Assembly (NCBI GenBank): GCA_013215945.1
Contig: JABSOM010000003.1
Coordinates: 62,001-126,000 of the forward strand
Direction: 5' to 3'
DNA: 64,000 nt
From: Campylobacteraceae bacterium
GTDB taxonomy: Bacteria; Campylobacterota; Campylobacteria; Campylobacterales; Arcobacteraceae
Positions 26,634-35,713 of the stretch are shown one piece after another. The translations under genes were made by a program, and so were the position numbers. The notes beneath the pieces were generated by a model. It did not search any database. It was not told where the DNA came from and saw only the letters and a program-made list of their open reading frames with translations. Every line of letters starts with the position of its first letter. Positions within the stretch are counted from its first letter, which is position 1.

Positions 26634-27324
26634 GAAAATTTTAGCGATAATACCTGCTCGTGGTGGTTCAAAAGGATTACCTCGTAAAAATATTATTGAT
26701 TTAGCTGGTAAACCTCTTATTGCATGGACTATTGAAGCTAGTCTAAACTCAAAATATATAAGTAAAACAATTGTTAGTTCTGATGATGATGAAATATTAA
26801 ATATTTCAAGACAATATAATTCAAATATAATTAAAAGACCATTCGAATTGGCTCTTGATACAACAGCAAGTGCTCCCGTGTTAAAACAAGTAATTGAGGA
26901 ACTTAAAAAAGAAAAGAAACAATTTGATTATCTAATTTTACTGCAACCAACTTCTCCATTAAGAGATGTAAAAAATATTGATGAGGCTTTTGATGTGTTC
27001 TTTAAAAGTGAGGCCACGGCACTTATAAGTGTATGTGAAGTTGATAATAAAATATTAAAAGCATTTAAAGAAAATAAAGATGGTTTTATAGAAGGTGTAT
27101 CTAATAATAAATATCCATTTATGAGAAGACAGGACTTGCCGAATACTTATCTTAGCAATGGGGCAATTTATATTATAAAAGTAGAAGAATTTGAAAAAAA
27201 CAATAATTTATTTACTGATAAAACAATATCTTTTATTATGAATGAAGTGCAGAGTTTAGATATTGATACTTATGCTGATTTAAAAAAAGTCGAAAATATA
27301 ATAAGAACGAGTAATGAAGTATAA
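26626..27324 (+). CDS. neuA: Acylneuraminate (nonulosonate) cytidylyltransferase
   Basis: A 232-residue CMP-sugar synthetase that activates the finished nine-carbon sugar with CTP. The signature IIPARGGSKGLPRKNI is at the N-terminus, with LLQPTSPLRD near residue 104 and YLSNGAIYI later. The length matches the NeuA/LegF/PtmB catalytic domain alone. The start codon ATG 26626 has GGA six bases upstream; an ATG three codons earlier is also in frame. It closes the biosynthetic part of the first cassette and overlaps pseA by eight bases. Which nonulosonate it accepts is unknown. Confidence 0.88.
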   Translation: MTKKILAIIPARGGSKGLPRKNIIDLAGKPLIAWTIEASLNSKYISKTIVSSDDDEILNISRQYNSNIIKRPFELALDTTASAPVLKQVIEELKKEKKQFDYLILLQPTSPLRDVKNIDEAFDVFFKSEATALISVCEVDNKILKAFKENKDGFIEGVSNNKYPFMRRQDLPNTYLSNGAIYIIKVEEFEKNNNLFTDKTISFIMNEVQSLDIDTYADLKKVENIIRTSNEV

Positions 27325-28741
27325 AAAAATAATTCCAAAAGAATTAGTATCACTTTTTTCAAAATCTTATAATATTCCAGAAAATATTGTGGAAATGCAA
27401 ATAAATGAAATATTAATAAATGAAAAAGAAAAAAATAAAGAAAATAAAATAAAAACATTTTTTTTATATTATTTTGTATTATTCTTTTTCTTATTTCTTG
27501 GTTTTTTTGGTAAAAGATATAATGAAAAATATTCAAGCCAAATAATTTTTGAAGGATGGGTTGATGATGCAGAACGATCTCATAAAACATTTTATGAATC
27601 TATACATAAGGAATTAAATAAAATTGGAATTTCTGATTATTTATATTTACTTACTGATAAAATAAATAGCAAGTCTTTACGTAAGTTAACTAGCATAAAA
27701 ACAATAAATAGGGATATAAAATTTAATTTTTCTTCTAAAGTATCAAAAATTATTTTTTTCAATGAAATTAAAAATTTTGCAAGATATAAAAAAATAGAAA
27801 ATAAAAATAAAGAAATTGATATAATAATAATAGTATTGAAATTTTTGAAGCAATATGCACTTTATTATTCTTCGTCTTGTAATATTAAAGTAGATATATT
27901 AATAAGTGCACACGATAATGGATATACAGCTTTAAAGTATTTTATTTTTAAGCAAAATGGCATAAAAAATATTTTTTTAATACAAAATGGTACTCGTGAT
28001 CCTTTGGATAATTACATTTTTTGTGATGATTATTTCGCTCATAGCATTAAACAAATAGAATTACAGAATATTGTAGCTAAAAATAAATACCCAATTGGTT
28101 CTATTCCTTTATATTCGAAAATCAAAGAATATAAAAGTGTTGAAAAAAAATATGATATTTGTTTCATTGAAGAAATGCATAGGATTTCATCAAAGATGGA
28201 CCCTATGGAAAAAGAACCATTTGAATTTAATGCTGTATATAATAAGTTAATTGATAATGTAATCAAGTTTTCGAATACCCATAGAAATATAAAAATATGT
28301 TTTATTCGTAGAATAGTTGATATGAGTAATTTTAATTATTTAAGAAAGCAAACAATTGAAAGATTGTATACTAGGTTAAAGTTAAATAATATTTATGTTA
28401 GTAAAATAATAGAAGATTCGTATCTAAATGTAATGGCTTCAGATATTACTGTTTTTTATATGTCAACTCTTGGATTTGAGGCATTAGGATTTGAAAAAAA
28501 GATTTTAAATTGTAACTATAATAAACATAGGGCATTAATGTTAAATGATTTAGAAATTGGAGTGGTTTTAAAAGATGATTATAGTTCTTTTGAAAAAAAA
28601 CTTTTATTCTTGATAGAAAACAACAGTAAAGAAACTAAAAATTATTATGAAAATAAAAAGTTTCAATATATGAATATAAATGGAGATCCCTCTAAGTTTA
28701 TTTCAAATCGAATTTTAGAAGAAACACAATCGTCTTTTTAA
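27314..28741 (+). CDS. Putative surface glycan transferase, GT-B-like, family not recognised
   Basis: A 475-residue protein I cannot assign to a named family. One strongly hydrophobic stretch lies near residues 44-65 (FFLYYFVLFFFLFLGFF), after a charged N-terminus. The rest looks soluble, with alternating strands and helices. Two places recall GT-B transferases of the capsule/CDP-glycerol type: LIQNGTRDP near residue 220, and a late SDITVFYMSTLGFEALGFEK nucleotide-site-like segment. It overlaps neuA by 11 bases and ends the first nonulosonate cassette. The equally placed 35714 protein has similar landmarks. A nonulosonate transferase is a reasonable but unproven guess. Confidence 0.5.
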   Translation: MKYKKIIPKELVSLFSKSYNIPENIVEMQINEILINEKEKNKENKIKTFFLYYFVLFFFLFLGFFGKRYNEKYSSQIIFEGWVDDAERSHKTFYESIHKELNKIGISDYLYLLTDKINSKSLRKLTSIKTINRDIKFNFSSKVSKIIFFNEIKNFARYKKIENKNKEIDIIIIVLKFLKQYALYYSSSCNIKVDILISAHDNGYTALKYFIFKQNGIKNIFLIQNGTRDPLDNYIFCDDYFAHSIKQIELQNIVAKNKYPIGSIPLYSKIKEYKSVEKKYDICFIEEMHRISSKMDPMEKEPFEFNAVYNKLIDNVIKFSNTHRNIKICFIRRIVDMSNFNYLRKQTIERLYTRLKLNNIYVSKIIEDSYLNVMASDITVFYMSTLGFEALGFEKKILNCNYNKHRALMLNDLEIGVVLKDDYSSFEKKLLFLIENNSKETKNYYENKKFQYMNINGDPSKFISNRILEETQSSF

Positions 28742-28864
28742 TTTGTTTGTTTTAACATATAGAAGTGAAAAAATTAGATAATATGTAAGAATGATTAGCT
28801 TAATATTTTATTCAAACAGCACAATAATTATTCTAATGATAATATGCTGCTAAGAAGAATAAAT

Positions 28865-29949
<1,085 letters not shown>

Positions 29950-29951
29950 GT

Positions 29952-30857
29952 ATGAAAATTGCAATTATTGGTGGGACTGGTCTATTAGGAAAAAGTTTAG
30001 TAAATAATTATTTATCTAAAGGATTTGAAGTTAAGTCCTTTTCTCGCTCACATACTGAATGTTATGATGCAAAATATAATCATATAATAAATTTCGCTAA
30101 ATTAGAAGAAGAACTCAGTAAAGAATTTTCAATATGGAAGCCAAATATTCTTGTTAATACAATTGCCCTAGTAAATTTAAAGAAATGTGAAGATAATTAT
30201 GAACTTGCCTATAGTATAAACGTTGATATAGCAAAAAAACTTTCATTGATTTCAATAAAATTTGATAGTTATTTTATTCATATCTCAACTGATCATTTCT
30301 ATAATGATTTAAAAATAAAACATAAAGAAGATGATGAAGTTCTTTTGTTAAATAATTACTCAGTAACAAAACGTCAAGCTGAAAAAGAAGTTTTAGTTAT
30401 TAATAAAGAATCATTAATTGTAAGAACTAATATTATTGGTTTTCGAATGAGTAAAGTGGACTCATTTTTTGAGTGGTTATTAAAAGCAATAACTAAGAAA
30501 GAAAAAATACAATTGTTCTCTAATTTTTACACTTCGCCAATTAGTGTATATGAATTAGGGAACATTTTATTAAAATGTTATAAGAGGGACTTATGTGGAA
30601 TATATAATATTTCTTCATCAGAAGTTATTGATAAACTAAGTTTTGGCATTAAAACTGCAAATAAATTTGGGTTGGATAGTAATAATATAAGTAGCGTTAA
30701 AATAGAAAACTTTTCACAGAATGAGTTAAAACGAGCGTTAACATTAGGTCTTGATATCTCAAAAATTGAGAATATATTAAATATTAAAATGCCTACTATT
30801 GATGATACATTAGAAACTTTATTTAAAGAGTACAAGGATAAGAATGAACAACAATAG
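29952..30857 (+). CDS. RmlD-like sugar nucleotide reductase (SDR)
   Basis: A 301-residue SDR similar to dTDP-4-dehydrorhamnose reductase (RmlD). Cofactor motif IIGGTGLLGKS is at the N-terminus. HISTDHFYND is followed by the catalytic Y-x3-K in NNYSVTKRQAEKEVL, then the RmlD-style LIVRTNIIGF and a C-terminal substrate part. It comes directly after pseB and its stop region overlaps the NeuB-like gene by 14 bases. It may act on the 4-keto product of PseB or a later keto-sugar. No reductase belongs to the classical pseudaminic route, so this marks the cassette as different. Confidence 0.78.
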   Translation: MKIAIIGGTGLLGKSLVNNYLSKGFEVKSFSRSHTECYDAKYNHIINFAKLEEELSKEFSIWKPNILVNTIALVNLKKCEDNYELAYSINVDIAKKLSLISIKFDSYFIHISTDHFYNDLKIKHKEDDEVLLLNNYSVTKRQAEKEVLVINKESLIVRTNIIGFRMSKVDSFFEWLLKAITKKEKIQLFSNFYTSPISVYELGNILLKCYKRDLCGIYNISSSEVIDKLSFGIKTANKFGLDSNNISSVKIENFSQNELKRALTLGLDISKIENILNIKMPTIDDTLETLFKEYKDKNEQQ

Positions 30858-31923
30858 CTTTATGATAAATAAAACAGAAATAAATAAAAACTCAAAAACA
30901 TATTTTATTGCTGATATTGCAGCGAATCATGATGGTGATTTGGAAAAAGCTAAAGATTTAATTTATATGGCAAAAGAGGCTGGTGCAGATGCTGCAAAGT
31001 TTCAGCATTTTAATGCAAAAACAATTGTAAGTGACTATGGTTTTAAGAATCTAGGATCTAAAGCAAGTCATCAAAAGAGTTGGAATAAATCTATTTATAA
31101 GGTTTATGAAGATGCAGAGGTTCCTTTAGATTGGACTGAAACACTATATGAAACTTGTAAAAAAGCAAACATTGATTTTTTTACTTCACCTTATGATATA
31201 AACCAAATTGATTTTATTGATAAATTTGTGCCAGCCTATAAGATAGGTTCAGGAGATATAACTTTCCATGATATTTCCTTAAAAATGGCAAAATATAATA
31301 AACCTATTTTGTTAGCTACTGGTGCATCTAAAATGGATGAAGTTATTAATCTAATATCAAAAATCGAAAAAATAAATAAAAATATAATTCTGATGCAGTG
31401 TAATACTAATTATACAGCAAATAATGAAAATTTTAAATATATACAATTGAATGTATTAAAAGCATATGCTCTAAATTTTCCAAATGTAATTTTAGGTTTA
31501 TCTGATCATACCTTAGGACATACAACGGTATTAGGTGCTGTTGCTCTAGGTGCTAAAGTTATTGAAAAACATTTTACAAATAATAATAATTTAAGTGGAC
31601 CCGACCATAAATTTTCTATGAATCCGATGTCGTGGAGAGAAATGATTGATAGAACAAGAGAATTGGAATATGCTCTTGGAGGACCTATCAAAAAAATCGA
31701 GCATAACGAAAAAGAAACTGCTATTTTACAAAGAAGGTGTCTTAGAGCATCAAAAAATCTACATAAAGATGAAATTATAACAAAGGATATGTTAGAAGTT
31801 TTAAGACCAGCTCCAAAAGGAGCAATATTACCATATGAAATTGATGAATTAATAGGTAAAAAACTTTTAAAAGATATTGTACATGGATCAGATTTAAAGT
31901 GGAGTGATGTTAAATATGATTAA
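30844..31923 (+). CDS. N-acetylneuraminate/nonulosonate synthase family protein (second NeuB-like)
   Basis: A 359-residue PEP-condensing synthase. The barrel opens FIADIAANHDGDLEKAK and includes DAAKFQHFNAKTIVS, YKIGSGDITFHD, LMQCNTNYTA and LGLSDHTLGH. The SAF domain fills the last ~60 residues (RRCLRASKNLHKDEIITKD). It is clearly distinct from the neuB at 18742 and does not read like C. jejuni PseI, which has KIQTYTPDS at the equivalent place. AAGGA lies five bases before the ATG. It would form the nine-carbon backbone in the second cassette; the six-carbon substrate is unknown. Confidence 0.85.
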   Translation: MNNNSFMINKTEINKNSKTYFIADIAANHDGDLEKAKDLIYMAKEAGADAAKFQHFNAKTIVSDYGFKNLGSKASHQKSWNKSIYKVYEDAEVPLDWTETLYETCKKANIDFFTSPYDINQIDFIDKFVPAYKIGSGDITFHDISLKMAKYNKPILLATGASKMDEVINLISKIEKINKNIILMQCNTNYTANNENFKYIQLNVLKAYALNFPNVILGLSDHTLGHTTVLGAVALGAKVIEKHFTNNNNLSGPDHKFSMNPMSWREMIDRTRELEYALGGPIKKIEHNEKETAILQRRCLRASKNLHKDEIITKDMLEVLRPAPKGAILPYEIDELIGKKLLKDIVHGSDLKWSDVKYD

Positions 31924-32446
31924 TGGAAAAATTGTAGCACTAAGAGCCATTGAAGAAAATGATTTATCTCAGTTAATGGAGTGGAGAAATAATCCAGTAT
32001 TACGTAAATATTTCAGAGAAACTGATGAAATTAATATTGTTAATCAAAAAAAATGGTTCGATTCAGTTACTTCAAAGAATACTCTTCACAAAATGTTTGC
32101 AATTATCAATATTGAAACTAATGAGTTGATGGGTGCATGTGGTTTATGCTATATTGATTGGATTAATCGAAGTGCTGATTTTTCTATTTATTTAGGATAT
32201 GACAATATCTACATAGATGATAAATATTCAATTGAGGCCGCAAGTTTATTGAAAGATTATGGATTTAATATATTAAATTTACATAGATTATGGGCAGAAA
32301 TCTATTCTCTAGATGAACCTAAAAAGATTTTTTTTAAAAATTTAAAGTTTAAATTAGATGGGGAACTTAGAGAAACTTATTGGCATGATGGTATATGGCA
32401 TAATTCTTTATTTTATTCATTTTTGAGATCTGATGAAAATAATTAA
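31916..32446 (+). CDS. GNAT family N-acetyltransferase (PseH-like position)
   Basis: A 176-residue GNAT of the RimJ/PseH kind. It opens MINGKIVALRAIEENDL with a WRNNPVLRKYF segment near residue 24, then LMGACGLCYIDW strands, and DKYSIEAASLLKDYGF as the acetyl-CoA-binding helix region. The start is taken at ATG 31916 because it gives the usual first strand; GTG 31904 and ATG 31907 are also in frame, and GGAG lies at 31901-31904. It probably acetylates the amino group added by an aminotransferase, as PseH does at C4 in the pseudaminic route, before condensation with PEP. Confidence 0.8.
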   Translation: MINGKIVALRAIEENDLSQLMEWRNNPVLRKYFRETDEINIVNQKKWFDSVTSKNTLHKMFAIINIETNELMGACGLCYIDWINRSADFSIYLGYDNIYIDDKYSIEAASLLKDYGFNILNLHRLWAEIYSLDEPKKIFFKNLKFKLDGELRETYWHDGIWHNSLFYSFLRSDENN

Positions 32447-33356
32447 TTGGAGAAATAATTATTTGTCTAAATTGTGTTTGGGTACTGTACAATTTGGATT
32501 AAACTATGGTATATCAAATAATACAGGAAAAACATCTAAAATTGAAGCCAATTCTATATTAGAATTTTCAGAATCTGTCGGTATTAATTGTATTGATACC
32601 GCAAAAGTATATGGTAATAGCGAAGAAATAATTGGCGATTTTATACGACATACCTCTAATAATACATTTAATGTAATTTCAAAAGTTAACTCTGAAATTT
32701 TATCTTCGTCTGAAGACATATTAATTGATGAAATAAATAATTCATTAGATAAGCTATCAATTAAATCTTTATTTGGATTATTACTTCATGATAATTCACT
32801 ACTGCATAATTTTTCTGTTGAAAATAAAAAATCTATAAATAAGTTAAAAGAGCTAAAATTAATTGAAAACTTTGGTGTTTCAATTTATTCTGATGCTGAA
32901 TTCTTGTTGGCATTAAATAATGATGAAATAGATATTATTCAAATACCTTTTAGTTTGTTTGATCAACGAGCGATTACAAAACACTGGCTAAAAAAAGCAA
33001 AAGAAAAAAATAAGTTGATATTTATAAGAAGTATTTACCTACAAGGTTTAATATTAATGGATAAAGATGATTTACCTTCTAATTTAAATACAGCAAAAAA
33101 ATATGTTGAAATACTTGATTTCATTTGCAATAAATTAAATATAACTAAAAATGAACTTGCATTGTCTTTTGTTAATACTAGGGCAAAAGATGCTATTATT
33201 TTGTTTGGTTGTGATAGTTTAACGCAGGCTAAAGAAAATATCTCTAATTTTAACAATTTAGTAGAACTTGATGACGAAACTTTAACTTATTTAGGAAAAA
33301 AATTATCAAATATTAATGAAAATATTTATAATCCATCTAAATGGAGTAAAAAGTGA
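32433..33356 (+). CDS. Aldo/keto reductase
   Basis: A 307-residue (alpha/beta)8 NAD(P)H-dependent reductase. It opens LCLGTVQFGLNYGIS. The catalytic tetrad appears as D (CIDTAKVYG), Y in the same segment, K (VISKVNSE) and H (LLLHDNS). RAITKHWLKKAKEKN and a C-terminal ILFGCDS-x-x-QAKEN cofactor region follow. It overlaps its neighbours by 14 and four bases, so it belongs to the same unit. Known Pse and Leg routes contain no aldo/keto reductase. It could reduce a keto group at C4, C7 or C8 of the sugar or oxidise a hydroxyl ahead of transamination. Confidence 0.82.
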   Translation: MKIINWRNNYLSKLCLGTVQFGLNYGISNNTGKTSKIEANSILEFSESVGINCIDTAKVYGNSEEIIGDFIRHTSNNTFNVISKVNSEILSSSEDILIDEINNSLDKLSIKSLFGLLLHDNSLLHNFSVENKKSINKLKELKLIENFGVSIYSDAEFLLALNNDEIDIIQIPFSLFDQRAITKHWLKKAKEKNKLIFIRSIYLQGLILMDKDDLPSNLNTAKKYVEILDFICNKLNITKNELALSFVNTRAKDAIILFGCDSLTQAKENISNFNNLVELDDETLTYLGKKLSNINENIYNPSKWSKK

Positions 33357-34123
33357 ATTTAGCAATCCTACAAGCAAGAATGAGTTCAACTAGACTACCA
33401 AATAAAGTATTGAAAAAAGTTAATGGTAAAGAACTTCTAGCTTATGAATGTGAAAGAATTTTAAAGTCAAAAAGAATTGATAAACTTATTATTGCAACTT
33501 CAGATGATATAAGTGATGATGCAATAGAGAGTTTTGGACTTAAAAATAATATTGAAGTTTTTAGAGGTTCTTTAAAAGATGTTTTATCAAGATATTATAC
33601 TTGTGCAAAAGAGTTTAAAGATAAAAATAAAATTGAAAAATTAAATGTTATTAGGGTTACAGGGGATTGCCCTGTAATTGATGCTGGTATTATAGATGAA
33701 GTAGTCTCAGAGTTTGAACAAAATAATTATGACTATGTTTCAAATACTTTAATTCCAACATATGCTGATGGAATGGATATCGAAATTTGTACTTTTGATG
33801 CTCTTAAAAAATCATACGAAAATGTAATATTTGAATCTGACAGAGAACATGTAACCTTATATATAAAAAACAATGAAATATTTAAAAAATTGAATTATAC
33901 GTCAAAAAATGATTTCTCACATTTACGATTAACAGTAGATGAAGAAAATGATTTTGAGTTAATTAAGAATATTATTGAAAATTTATACCCTAATAATCCT
34001 GATTTTGATTATTTAGATATTATCTCTTATTTAACAAAAAATCCAAATTTATTATATATAAATTCAGATATAAAAAGAGATGAAGGTTTAAAAAAATCAC
34101 TTAAAAAAGACAGGAGAATATAA
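33353..34123 (+). CDS. Cytidylyltransferase, SpsF/PseF-like
   Basis: A 256-residue nucleotidyltransferase of the SpsF type. AILQARMSSTRLPNKVL at the N-terminus is the CTP loop (Q-A-R-x-x-S-T-R-L-P-x-K), and VIRVTGDCPVIDAGIIDEV near residues 101-119 holds the DCP metal site. SpsF-like proteins accompany NeuB-like synthases and are the expected CMP-nonulosonate synthetases. The start is GTG, overlapping the aldo/keto reductase stop by four bases, with GGAG upstream. It differs from the NeuA-type enzyme of the first cassette, consistent with a different product. Confidence 0.82.
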   Translation: MNLAILQARMSSTRLPNKVLKKVNGKELLAYECERILKSKRIDKLIIATSDDISDDAIESFGLKNNIEVFRGSLKDVLSRYYTCAKEFKDKNKIEKLNVIRVTGDCPVIDAGIIDEVVSEFEQNNYDYVSNTLIPTYADGMDIEICTFDALKKSYENVIFESDREHVTLYIKNNEIFKKLNYTSKNDFSHLRLTVDEENDFELIKNIIENLYPNNPDFDYLDIISYLTKNPNLLYINSDIKRDEGLKKSLKKDRRI

Positions 34124-35433
34124 TGAATAAATCACAAGAATTATATAAAAAAGCAAAAACATTAATACCTGGTGGGACACAATTATTATCTAAAAGACCT
34201 GAAATGTTTGCTCCAAATCTTTGGCCATCTTATTATTCTAAAGCAAAAGGCTGTGAAGTTTGGGATTTAGATGGAAATAAGTATAAAGACTTTTCTTATA
34301 TGGGAATAGGTGCTAATATACTTGGATACGCAGATGAAGATGTAAATAATGTAGTTAAAACTGCAATTGACAATAGTAGTATGTGTACACTTAATGCACC
34401 TGAAGAAGTGGAACTTGCACAAAAGCTTTGTGAAATTCATCCTTGGGCAGATATGGTAAGATATGCTAAGAGTGGTGGAGAGAGTGCTACAATTGCCATA
34501 AGAATTGCAAGAGCAAAAACAAATAAAGATATTGTTCTTTTTTGTGGATATCATGGCTGGCATGATTGGTATCTTGCAAGTAATTTGGGTGACGAAAATA
34601 ATCTTGAAGGACATTTACTTCCTGGTCTTAGTCCGTTAGGTGTTCCTAAAGGTCTAAAGGGAACTTCCTTTCCCTTTGTATATAATGACAAAAAAGCTTT
34701 TGATGAATTGGTTGAAAAATATGATGGTAAAATAGCTGCAGTTATTATGGAACCTATAAGAAATTCTTATCCAGAAAAAGGTTTTTTAGAGCATATTAGA
34801 AACGTAACAAAAGATAAAAAAATAATACTTATATTTGATGAGATAAGTGCTGGGTTTAGATTATGTTTAGGTGGAAGCCATTTAAAACTTGGAGTTACTC
34901 CTGATATTGCTTTATTTGGCAAAGCTTTATCAAACGGTTTTCCAATGGCAGCTATTATTGGAAAAAAGAATGTTATGCAAGCTGCACAAAATTCTTTTAT
35001 AAGTAGTACATATTGGACTGATCGAATTGGATTAGTTGCTGCACTTGAAACGATAAAAAAGTTTAAAGAATTAGAAGTTGAAAAAACTTTAGATAAAAAT
35101 GGAATGATAATACAAAATGCGTGGATGGATATCTCAAATAAATTTGGCTTAAAAATTTCAATTATGGGTATTCGGCCACTAAGTTATTTTTCTTTTAATT
35201 ATAAAAATCATAATGAAATAAAAACATTTTTTGTTCAAGAAATGTTGATTTTAGGATTTATGAGTACCACAGGGTATTATGCTTCTTATGCACATTCAGA
35301 ATCTGATATTGAAAAATATATTACTGCTGTTGAAAAAGTATTTAAAAAAATTAGTAAAGCATTAGAAGGGAACAAAATTTCAGAATTGCTAAAGAATGAT
35401 GTCTGTCATAGTGGATTTAAAAGATTAGTATAA
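34123..35433 (+). CDS. Class III aminotransferase (glutamate-1-semialdehyde aminomutase-like)
   Basis: A 436-residue PLP enzyme of fold type I, class III. LIPGGTQLLSKRPEMF opens the protein; YAKSGGESATIAIRIAR (residues ~114-130) is the phosphate region; CGYHGWHDWY binds the cofactor ring; IFDEISAGFR carries D239; and K267 in ALFGKALSNG forms the Schiff base. It is not HemL: its residues 24-36 and its context differ, and it sits between a CMP-sugar synthetase and a glycan gene. In this cassette it is the only aminotransferase, so it probably replaces PseC or acts on a side-chain keto group. AGGAGAA lies just before the ATG. Confidence 0.83.
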   Translation: MNKSQELYKKAKTLIPGGTQLLSKRPEMFAPNLWPSYYSKAKGCEVWDLDGNKYKDFSYMGIGANILGYADEDVNNVVKTAIDNSSMCTLNAPEEVELAQKLCEIHPWADMVRYAKSGGESATIAIRIARAKTNKDIVLFCGYHGWHDWYLASNLGDENNLEGHLLPGLSPLGVPKGLKGTSFPFVYNDKKAFDELVEKYDGKIAAVIMEPIRNSYPEKGFLEHIRNVTKDKKIILIFDEISAGFRLCLGGSHLKLGVTPDIALFGKALSNGFPMAAIIGKKNVMQAAQNSFISSTYWTDRIGLVAALETIKKFKELEVEKTLDKNGMIIQNAWMDISNKFGLKISIMGIRPLSYFSFNYKNHNEIKTFFVQEMLILGFMSTTGYYASYAHSESDIEKYITAVEKVFKKISKALEGNKISELLKNDVCHSGFKRLV

Positions 35434-35448
35434 CAATAAGGAAAAGTG

Positions 35449-35712
35449 ATGAATATATTAATGTATGAAAAATTTAATACTTCAATAAATAAAGAAAAAG
35501 AATTTAAATTTGTATTAGAGTGCTATTTTAGAGCAGGTTTAGTTGATTTATATAGTTACCCGCTATTAAATTTGGAAATTAAAAATACTTTCAATAAAAT
35601 AAAAGCTTATTTTAAAGAAATAGTAAAAAATTTTACATATCCTCTTCAAGTTGTTAAAAAGTATTTTTTTTCTGAAGTTCATATGTTTTTAAAAAGGATG
35701 GTTCGCTTTTAG
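35449..35712 (+). CDS. Small hypothetical protein
   Basis: An 87-residue protein not recognised. It is rich in K, F and Y with no signal peptide or clear transmembrane helix. An N-terminal MNILMYEKFN segment and an amphipathic lysine-rich second half (KAYFKEIVKNF, VVKKYFF) are visible. AAGGA precedes ATG 35449. It lies between the class III aminotransferase and the 35714 putative transferase, with a one-base gap to the latter. It may be a partner subunit of that protein, or the separated N-terminal part of a formerly longer protein; nothing proves either. Confidence 0.5.
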   Translation: MNILMYEKFNTSINKEKEFKFVLECYFRAGLVDLYSYPLLNLEIKNTFNKIKAYFKEIVKNFTYPLQVVKKYFFSEVHMFLKRMVRF

Positions 35713-35713
35713 A

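Noticed and set aside
34123-35433. hemL (glutamate-1-semialdehyde aminomutase)
   Set aside because: The fold is the same but the context is entirely nonulosonate synthesis, and the N-terminal region does not read like HemL.
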